Translations under genes and position numbers: made by a program | In this document: positions 8,092 to 13,534 of the stretch, piece after piece | How positions within the stretch are numbered: the stretch's first letter is position 1 | Layout: every line of letters begins with the position of its first letter | Assembly: GCA_020059785.1 (NCBI GenBank) | Contig: JAGVBL010000084.1 | Coordinates: 1-13,534, forward strand | Direction: 5' to 3' | DNA: 13,534 nt | Source of the DNA: Ignavibacteriales bacterium | GTDB taxonomy: Bacteria; Bacteroidota; Ignavibacteria; Ignavibacteriales; Melioribacteraceae | Notes under the pieces: model-generated | Told to the model about the DNA's origin: nothing | The model's database searches: none | Seen by the model: only the letters and a program-made list of their open reading frames with translations

Positions 8092-8195
8092 AGAAAAATA
8101 TTATTTAATTCTGTTGGTATATTCTTATGTTATAAAATCCGGATGAATTTAATGGCTTACTAAAAGAATCGATTGCAGAATTATTGAATAAATGA
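8092..8195 (+). pseudogene. Decayed C-terminus of a second alpha/beta hydrolase gene
   Basis: The bases before the GH127 gene encode PDEFNGLLKESIAELLNK followed by TGA (8139-8195), which matches the position and style of the end of the intact hydrolase (RPDEFNRFVSEAVKKIYGL). Reading upstream gives ATT CTT ATG TTA TAA AAT CCG, i.e. I-L-M-L-stop-N-P, against F-L-M-L-E-R-P in the intact gene; one G-to-T change would turn a GAA Glu codon into this TAA. Before that, GTT GGT lacks one base to continue as CAT (His), so the conserved GVGH motif survives as a one-base deletion near 8119. The left edge (about 8092) is uncertain. The copy differs from the intact gene in most of its last 13 codons, so it is a diverged paralogue and not a recent duplication. 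It has no start and no rest of the gene, and is surely not functional. Confidence 0.75.
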
Positions 8196-8205
8196 GAGTA
8201 GAGAA

Positions 8206-10611
8206 ATGAAAAAGATATTTTTAATGGCATCACTATTATTGGCTGTTTCAATTATTACATCGCAGACAAGAAAAGATTATCCTATTCAGCCGGTTCCGTT
8301 TACACAGGTTCATATTACCGATGGATTCTGGTTCGATAGAATGGAAACCAACAGGACGGTTACAATTCCTTATGCAATTAAAATGAATGAGACAACCGGA
8401 CGAGTAACAAATCTTGAAATTGCCGCTGGATTGCAGACGGGCGAGTATTGCACCCGCTACCCTTTCGACGATACCGATATTTATAAGGTAATTGAAGGCG
8501 CATCGTATTCTCTAATGCTTAAGCCGGATAAAGAATTAGAAAAAAAGTTAGATGAATTAATCGACATAATCGCAAAAGCACAGGAACCTGATGGATATAT
8601 TTACAGCGCACGCACAAGTAAATCAGAAAAAATGAACCGGTCAATCGGTACCGAAAGGTGGTCTAACCTTCAATGGAGCCACGAACTCTATAATGCCGGA
8701 CACATGTTCGAAGCTGCTGTTGCACATTTTATGGCAACGAACAAAAAATCATTTTTAACAATTGCGCTTAAATGTGCAGATCTGTTAGTAAAAGATTTTG
8801 GTCCAGGTAAAGTGCTGTTGCCTCCGGGTCATCAGGAAATTGAACTTGGGCTGGTTAAGTTATACAGATTAACCGGCGAAGAAAAATATCTTAACCTTGC
8901 AAAATACTTTTTAGATATAAGAGGTAAAGGGAAAGAACTTACCGGACGCGAATCCTGGGGAGAATATTCACAGGATCATAAACCCGTAATAGATCAGGAC
9001 GAAGCCGTTGGTCATGCTGTGCGCGCTGCTTATATGTACTCTGCTATTGCAGATGTTGCTGCTCTTACCGGTGATGAAAGTTATGTTATAGCGTTAGATA
9101 AAATATGGGATAATGTCGTAAGTAAAAAAATATATCTAACCGGCGGACTCGGTGCAACGGGTTCCTGGGAAGGGTTTGGTCCAAATTACGATCTACCAAA
9201 TGCAAGCGCATATAACGAAACATGTGCATCAATAGCTAATGTGTACTGGAATCATAGAATGTTTCTGCTAAAGGGTGACGGTAAGTATATCGATATTCTT
9301 GAGAGAACTTTATATAACGCACTGCTATCGGGAATTTCTATTAGCGGCGACAAATTTTTCTATCCCAATCCGCTCGAATCATTCGGTACTCATGAAAGAA
9401 GCAACTGGTTTGAATGTGCTTGCTGCCCGGGTAATGTTACAAGATTTATTGCTTCGGTTGCTAATTATATTTATGCGGTAAGAGATAAAGAAATTTTTGT
9501 GAACCTCTTTACCAACAATTTGTCCAATCTTAAAATTGATAATGATGATGTTATCTTAAATCAAAAAACAAAATATCCATGGGAAGGAAGAATAGTTCTT
9601 AATGTTAATCTTAAAAAACAGACTAAAGATTTTTCAATTAACCTTAGAATTCCCGGTTGGGCACAGGATGAAGTAGTTGCTTCGGACCTGTATAATTTTA
9701 TTGATAAACCGAAAAAGCAAATATCGATTCTTGTAAATGGTAAACCTTACGAATTCAATATTGAAAAAGGATATGCAAAAATAAACAGGACCTGGAAGAA
9801 CAATGATAAAATTGAATTGATACTTCCTATGGAAGTAAAGCGGATTGCTGCAAACAACAATGTAGAAGCCGATAGAGGCCGTATCGCTCTTCAACGCGGT
9901 CCGCTTGTTTATTGTGCAGAGGGAATTGATAACAATGATTACACAAGAAATATTTTAATCGGTAACGACACAAAATTCAGTACAAAGTTTCATTATAACC
10001 TTCTAAATGGTGTTGAAGTAATTACTGCAAAAGCATCCGGTGTTAAACTTGCAGACGATAAGAAGTTATTGATTAAGAAAAAACAAAACTTTATGGCAAT
10101 ACCATATTATGCATGGGCACATAGAGGCAAAACCGAAATGAGTGTGTGGATTGCAAATGATGAAACTGTTGTTCAGCCGTTATTCGGATCGGATCTTCTT
10201 ACAAATGCAAAAATAACTTCATCGGCGGGAAAAAATCCCGAAGTAATTGCAGACCGGCTTGAACCCAAAAACTCTATTGACCACTCCTTCCCTTTTTTCC
10301 ACTGGTGGCCTAATAAAGGAACAACAGAGTGGGTTCAAATCGATTTTCAAAAACCGGAAGAAATTTCACAAATGGATATCTATTGGTTTGACGATACAGG
10401 AATTGGAGAATGTAGAATTCCTTCTTCCTGGAAATTGTTTTATAAAGACGGCGATAAATGGAGGGACGTTTATACCGTTGATAAATATGGTGTTGATAAG
10501 GATAAATATAATAGTGTAATCTTTGAAACGGTAAGAACAAAATCTTTAAAAATAGAAATTCATTCGCAGACGAATTCTGCCGGCGGAATTCATGAAATAA
10601 AAATTAAATGA
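8206..10611 (+). CDS. Secreted GH127-family glycosidase (beta-L-arabinofuranosidase-like) with C-terminal discoidin-like domain
   Basis: The 801-residue protein has a signal peptide (1-19, IITSQ) and the glycoside hydrolase family 127 (DUF1680) fold. Enzymes of this family remove beta-L-arabinofuranose residues using a zinc-bound cysteine nucleophile. The key residues are all present: Glu322 (WEGFG) as likely acid/base, Glu338 and Cys340 (YNETC) and the pair Cys406/Cys407 (CACCPGN) as zinc ligands, one of the pair being the nucleophile. The (alpha/alpha)6 barrel covers about residues 30-430, beta-sandwich domains about 430-650. The last 120 residues (about 680-801, with WVQIDFQKP, MDIYWFDD, SWKLFY and a final GIHEIKI strand) look like an F5/8 type C (discoidin-like) module that may bind sugar. 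The start follows a weak GAGTAGAG site. The DinB gene follows 9 bases after the stop. Family sure; substrate inferred. Confidence 0.9.
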   Translation: MKKIFLMASLLLAVSIITSQTRKDYPIQPVPFTQVHITDGFWFDRMETNRTVTIPYAIKMNETTGRVTNLEIAAGLQTGEYCTRYPFDDTDIYKVIEGASYSLMLKPDKELEKKLDELIDIIAKAQEPDGYIYSARTSKSEKMNRSIGTERWSNLQWSHELYNAGHMFEAAVAHFMATNKKSFLTIALKCADLLVKDFGPGKVLLPPGHQEIELGLVKLYRLTGEEKYLNLAKYFLDIRGKGKELTGRESWGEYSQDHKPVIDQDEAVGHAVRAAYMYSAIADVAALTGDESYVIALDKIWDNVVSKKIYLTGGLGATGSWEGFGPNYDLPNASAYNETCASIANVYWNHRMFLLKGDGKYIDILERTLYNALLSGISISGDKFFYPNPLESFGTHERSNWFECACCPGNVTRFIASVANYIYAVRDKEIFVNLFTNNLSNLKIDNDDVILNQKTKYPWEGRIVLNVNLKKQTKDFSINLRIPGWAQDEVVASDLYNFIDKPKKQISILVNGKPYEFNIEKGYAKINRTWKNNDKIELILPMEVKRIAANNNVEADRGRIALQRGPLVYCAEGIDNNDYTRNILIGNDTKFSTKFHYNLLNGVEVITAKASGVKLADDKKLLIKKKQNFMAIPYYAWAHRGKTEMSVWIANDETVVQPLFGSDLLTNAKITSSAGKNPEVIADRLEPKNSIDHSFPFFHWWPNKGTTEWVQIDFQKPEEISQMDIYWFDDTGIGECRIPSSWKLFYKDGDKWRDVYTVDKYGVDKDKYNSVIFETVRTKSLKIEIHSQTNSAGGIHEIKIK

Positions 10612-10620
10612 GAGGTTAAT

Positions 10621-11121
10621 ATGTACAGAGTATTAAATGATTTTCTTGATGATTGGAAGTATGAAAGTGAATCGACTCTTAAATTATTCGGTAACATTAC
10701 TGATGATAAAAAGAATCAGAAAGTAACTCCTGACGGCAGATCACTCGGTTATCTTGCGTGGCATATTACACAAAGCTTACCGGAAATAATGCATCGAATA
10801 GGATTCAATTTTGAAATCTATAAAGAACAGGTACCTGAACCGGAAAAGTTTTCTGAAGTAATTTCTTTTTACAAACTCTATTCTGAGCAGATATTCAATC
10901 AAGTAAAAGAGAAATGGACTGATGAAATACTTGTTGAAGAAACCGATATGTACGGTGAAACATGGAAGATGGGCAAGGTGTTATCAATGCTGGTTATTCA
11001 TCAGGCACATCACCGCGCGCAGATGACTATTTTAATGAGACAAGCCGGATTACAAGTAACCGGAGTATATGGTCCTTCGCGCGAGGAATGGGCGGCTATG
11101 GGAATGGAACCACAATTGTAG
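10621..11121 (+). CDS. DinB-fold (DinB/YfiT superfamily) protein, 166 aa
   Basis: This is a four-helix-bundle protein of the DinB/YfiT superfamily, usually a cytoplasmic metal-binding protein; characterised relatives include thiol transferases. The expected metal-binding histidines are visible: His48 in YLAWHIT, then His127 and His131 in VIHQAHHRAQM. The length is normal for the family. The C-terminal YGPSREEWAAMGM is typical of the subgroup. It begins 9 bases after the GH127 stop, with AGAGG overlapping that stop, so the two are probably translationally coupled; a working link to sugar metabolism is not evident from sequence. The name comes from a damage-inducible Bacillus gene and does not imply a DNA polymerase. 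Exact reaction unknown. Confidence 0.85.
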   Translation: MYRVLNDFLDDWKYESESTLKLFGNITDDKKNQKVTPDGRSLGYLAWHITQSLPEIMHRIGFNFEIYKEQVPEPEKFSEVISFYKLYSEQIFNQVKEKWTDEILVEETDMYGETWKMGKVLSMLVIHQAHHRAQMTILMRQAGLQVTGVYGPSREEWAAMGMEPQL

Positions 11122-11195
11122 TTACATGGATACTTTTTAATTTGATTTAGTGATGTAAAGAGTTTAAAATTCGATCGAGTGTGTGTGTCCTATAG

Positions 11196-13139
11196 ATGAA
11201 AATACTAATATTACTTTTAATTCAGACTTCCTTTCTATTTAGTCAGGCAAATCTAGATAGCTTGATGAAAAGCATTTCCACCAAACCGGATACTGCGCGG
11301 GCAAGAATCTTAAATGATTATGCATGGATAAATAGAAGTAAAGACCCCAACTCTGCCCTTAAAAGCACCGAAGAAGCATTAAAGATTGCAAGAGGAATTA
11401 ACAATAAAAGTATTCAAGCTCGTTCATTGAATTTAATGGGTGTTATTTACAGGAATCTTGGTAACTACGACAAATCTATAAGCGTTTATACTAATGCTCT
11501 TCGAATTGCAGAAGAAGTAAAAGACTCCGTCCAGATTGCTTATTCATACAATAACTTAGGAGGAATATACAGACTGCAAGGTAACAATACACTTGCACTT
11601 GAATATATTCTGAAAGCACTTTCCGTTTTTGAAAATCTAAAACATAAAGAAGGAATGTCCTTCTGCACAATTAACATCGGTTTGATTTACCGGCGGCAGG
11701 GAAATTATGTAAAAGCTCTTGAATACCTTTATTATACATTACGCTTAAGAGAAGAAATAAACGATAGACCCGGCAAAGCGTTGGCATTAAATCTTATTGC
11801 AGAAGTTCATTTTGATCTCGGAGAGTTTAACGCTGCGTTAAAACACTATCTTGAAGTTGAAAAAGAATATCAAGCGGTAGATGATAAAAAAGGTCTTGCC
11901 GCTGCATGGGGAGGAATTGCCGGCGTCTATTATGAACAAAAAAACTATCAAATTGCACTTGAATACAGAAAAAAATCCTTAGAATTAGCTACAAAGATTA
12001 ATTATCTGGAGGGACAGGTTCATAATCATATTAATCTTGGATTGATCTATGCACAGTTGAAAAATTTTCAGCAAGCTGATTTAGAATTTGCAGAAGCTCT
12101 TAAAATTGCGAACAGCATGAAAGAAATTTATGTGCAAATAGATACTTATAAAAATTTTGCTAAATACAACGAGATGAAAAATAATTATAAGGAGGCGCTT
12201 TTATATTTCAAAAAATATACAACGTTAAAAGACTCAATAATGAAACAGGAAAATATTGCATTGATAACGGAAATGGAGGCAATTTATAAGAGCGAAAGAG
12301 CCGAAAAAGAAAAAACAGTTCTTATGAAAGATCTTGAACTTAGGGAAAAGCAGACAAATTATTTGATAATTATACTTCTATTAATTGTTGTAATGGTTGT
12401 AATTATATATAGCAGATATCTCTCCAAAAAAGCAGCAAATAAAAAACTACAGGAGTTGAATGCGGTTAAAGATACGTTCTTCAGATTAATTGCACACGAT
12501 CTCAAAACGCCATTCAATGCAATTTTCGGCTATACAGAAATGTTAAAGGAGGATTTTGCAAGTCTATCCGAAGTGGAAAAGTTGAAGTATATTAATGATA
12601 TTGGAAGAGCAGCCAAACAAAGCTACCAGCTTCTGGAAAACCTGTTGATGTGGTCTCAGTCAGAATCCGGCAGAATCGAGTTTAATCCGCAAAATCTAAA
12701 TCTCAAACTCATTATTCTGGAAAGTAAAGAATTGTTAATGCCGGCTGCTAAAAATAAAAATATAGAAATCGCAGTTGAGTGCGATGATAATCTTACAGTT
12801 ATTGCAGATCTGCAAATGTTAACCACAATCTTCCGTAATCTTATTTCAAATGCAATTAAGTTTACATATCCGGGCGGTAATGTTACTATTAAAGCGATAG
12901 ATGAACAGAAGGATGTAAGAATATTTGTAAAAGATAACGGAATGGGAATGAGCGAGGAAACGGTTAAAAGATTATTCAAGCTGAATGAGGTTAGTACTTT
13001 TAACGGAACCCAGGGTGAAAAAGGAACAGGACTTGGACTAATTTTATGCAAGGAATTTATTAGTCTTCACAAAGGTAAAATAGAAGTTAAGAGCGAACCG
13101 GCTAAAGGAAGCACATTTATCTTTACTATTCCTAAATAA
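11196..13139 (+). CDS. TPR-containing membrane histidine kinase (647 aa)
   Basis: This is a sensor kinase with an exported TPR half. Residues 1-17 are a signal peptide, residues 35-345 are about seven to eight tetratricopeptide repeats spaced near 40 residues (MGVIYRNLGNYDKSI, LGGIYRLQGN, IGLIYRRQGNYVKAL and so on), a linker helix (345-388) leads to one transmembrane segment (about 389-405), then a cytoplasmic kinase. The H-box IAHDLKTPFNAIFGY places the phospho-accepting His at 434. The ATP-binding domain has the N-box (Asn552 in ISNAIKF), the DNG box (Asp580) and GTGLGL (610-615), so the kinase looks complete. No PAS, HAMP or receiver domain is present, and no response regulator lies nearby, so the partner is unknown. 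The TPRs presumably bind a peptide or protein outside the inner membrane. The start has no clear Shine-Dalgarno; a (GT)5 run lies 7 bases upstream. Confidence 0.92.
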   Translation: MKILILLLIQTSFLFSQANLDSLMKSISTKPDTARARILNDYAWINRSKDPNSALKSTEEALKIARGINNKSIQARSLNLMGVIYRNLGNYDKSISVYTNALRIAEEVKDSVQIAYSYNNLGGIYRLQGNNTLALEYILKALSVFENLKHKEGMSFCTINIGLIYRRQGNYVKALEYLYYTLRLREEINDRPGKALALNLIAEVHFDLGEFNAALKHYLEVEKEYQAVDDKKGLAAAWGGIAGVYYEQKNYQIALEYRKKSLELATKINYLEGQVHNHINLGLIYAQLKNFQQADLEFAEALKIANSMKEIYVQIDTYKNFAKYNEMKNNYKEALLYFKKYTTLKDSIMKQENIALITEMEAIYKSERAEKEKTVLMKDLELREKQTNYLIIILLLIVVMVVIIYSRYLSKKAANKKLQELNAVKDTFFRLIAHDLKTPFNAIFGYTEMLKEDFASLSEVEKLKYINDIGRAAKQSYQLLENLLMWSQSESGRIEFNPQNLNLKLIILESKELLMPAAKNKNIEIAVECDDNLTVIADLQMLTTIFRNLISNAIKFTYPGGNVTIKAIDEQKDVRIFVKDNGMGMSEETVKRLFKLNEVSTFNGTQGEKGTGLGLILCKEFISLHKGKIEVKSEPAKGSTFIFTIPK

Positions 13140-13195
13140 GTATTGCCTTTCTAATAAGGACTAATTTACATTTCTAACATCTAAGCACTTTTTCT

Positions 13196-13203
13196 TATAT
13201 TTG
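13196..13203 (+). promoter_or_regulatory. Possible Bacteroidota-type -10 element for glycyl-tRNA synthetase gene
   Basis: TATATTTG matches the TAnnTTTG consensus of the Bacteroidota housekeeping sigma factor in all fixed positions and is followed by GC, as is common. It lies about 24 bases before the proposed start, giving a short leader that includes the ribosome-binding site. No clear -33 TTTG box is seen at the usual distance; TTTACA at 13165-13170 is the nearest candidate. Chance matches are easy in AT-rich DNA. Confidence 0.4.
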
Positions 13204-13216
13204 CGCACAAAAATTC

Positions 13217-13222
13217 GAGGTG
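13217..13222 (+). promoter_or_regulatory. Ribosome-binding site that supports an ATC start
   Basis: GAGGTG is a good match to the Shine-Dalgarno consensus and ends 4 bases before ATC at 13227. No ATG, GTG or TTG lies in the reading frame between the in-frame TAA at 13182 and well inside the conserved protein. The site therefore points to ATC as the initiation codon. Confidence 0.6.
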
Positions 13223-13226
13223 TAAC

Positions 13227-13534
13227 ATCGCAAAAGGACAAAACGATACCGTTGAAAAAATTGTTTCTCTTGCAAAAAGAAGAGGCTTTGTTTTTCAATC
13301 GAGCGAAATTTATGGCGGACTTAACGGCTGCTGGGATTATGGTCCGTTAGGAGTTGAACTTCTTAAGAATATAAAAGAAGAATGGTGGAAATCCATGACC
13401 TACCGCGACGATGTTGAAGGTCTGGACGCTTCCATACTTATGCATCCCCGCGTTTGGGAAGCGAGCGGACATGTGGAAAACTTCACCGATCCTATGATCG
13501 ATTGTAAACAATGTAAAGCAAGATTCCGTCTTGA
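13227..13534 (+). CDS. glyS: Glycyl-tRNA synthetase (alpha2 type), N-terminal part, apparent ATC start
   Basis: The first 102 codons of a class II aminoacyl-tRNA synthetase are present; the gene runs off the window. The enzyme charges tRNA-Gly in the cytoplasm. Seen: KIVSLAKRRGFVFQSSEIYGG near the N-terminus (cut here to 20 residues at most: IVSLAKRRGFVFQSSEIYGG), then LNGCWDYGPLGVELLKNI, the segment with ILMHPRVWEASGHVENFTDP, and a CKQC pair that begins the zinc-binding insertion of the single-chain (Thermus/eukaryote-like) form. This is not the alpha2-beta2 form of E. coli. The expected N-terminus M-A-K-G-Q is matched by ATC GCA AAA GGA CAA, so the initiator appears to be ATC, with GAGGTG 4 bases upstream. 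A sequencing error (ATG read as ATC) is the main alternative. Confidence 0.88.
   Translation, partial: MAKGQNDTVEKIVSLAKRRGFVFQSSEIYGGLNGCWDYGPLGVELLKNIKEEWWKSMTYRDDVEGLDASILMHPRVWEASGHVENFTDPMIDCKQCKARFRL

Noticed and set aside
7016..8153. The 15-bp direct repeat (7016-7030 and 8139-8153) as a target-site duplication or attachment sites of a mobile element
   Set aside because: The repeat is explained by homologous hydrolase coding sequence that continues in frame on both sides, and no transposase, integrase or terminal inverted repeat is present.
11122..11158. TTACAT ... ATGTAA inverted repeat after the DinB gene
   Set aside because: Arms of 6 bp separated by about 25 bases in AT-rich DNA are expected by chance.
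1..13534. CRISPR array, tRNA, rRNA or riboswitch
   Set aside because: No regularly spaced repeats, no cloverleaf with a TTCGAnnC arm, and no conserved riboswitch core were seen in the intergenic stretches, all of which are shorter than about 205 bases.

Overview
The window is a moderately AT-rich, densely coded stretch of bacterial chromosome. The best guess is a member of the Bacteroidota/Ignavibacteriota (FCB) group. The reasons are many Sec-exported proteins ending their signal peptides near a Gln, a secreted Asp-box (BNR/sortilin-like) propeller protein, a GH127 glycosidase, a TPR-histidine kinase with an extracytoplasmic TPR half, and a TAnnTTTG-type promoter match in front of the last gene. 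This placement is inference, because no marker gene is complete.

Layout. 1-261: the C-terminal end of a PLP-dependent aminotransferase. 355-873: a small exported protein of unknown function. It converges on a minus-strand transketolase (920-2887), and a perfect 20-bp palindrome between the two stops probably serves as a bidirectional terminator. After a divergent 204-bp intergenic region, a plus-strand run begins: a 1028-aa secreted Asp-box propeller protein (3092-6178), an exported alpha/beta hydrolase (6218-7072), a cytoplasmic SIR2-like protein (7106-8056), a decayed 3' end of a second alpha/beta hydrolase (about 8092-8195), a secreted GH127 glycosidase with a C-terminal discoidin-like domain (8206-10611), a DinB-fold protein (10621-11121), and a membrane TPR-histidine kinase (11196-13139). 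The window ends inside glycyl-tRNA synthetase (13227 onward), which seems to start at ATC because no ATG, GTG or TTG is available in frame. No stretch longer than about 205 bases lacks a gene.

How it fits together. The propeller protein, the exported hydrolase and the GH127 enzyme would all act outside the cytoplasm, and may form an old gene group for handling plant- or polymer-derived glycosides. That group is interrupted by the SIR2-like gene, which is visibly more AT-rich, has no Shine-Dalgarno sequence, and is followed by a hydrolase C-terminus carrying a one-base deletion and a stop codon. The simplest reading is a tandem pair of hydrolase genes, the second of which was mostly replaced by, or lost around, a SIR2 gene acquired from elsewhere. 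SIR2-like proteins often occur in anti-phage defence, but no partner gene is visible here, so a defence role is only a hypothesis. I do not see a clearly new multi-gene system. The SIR2/remnant junction and the ATC start are the two observations most worth checking.
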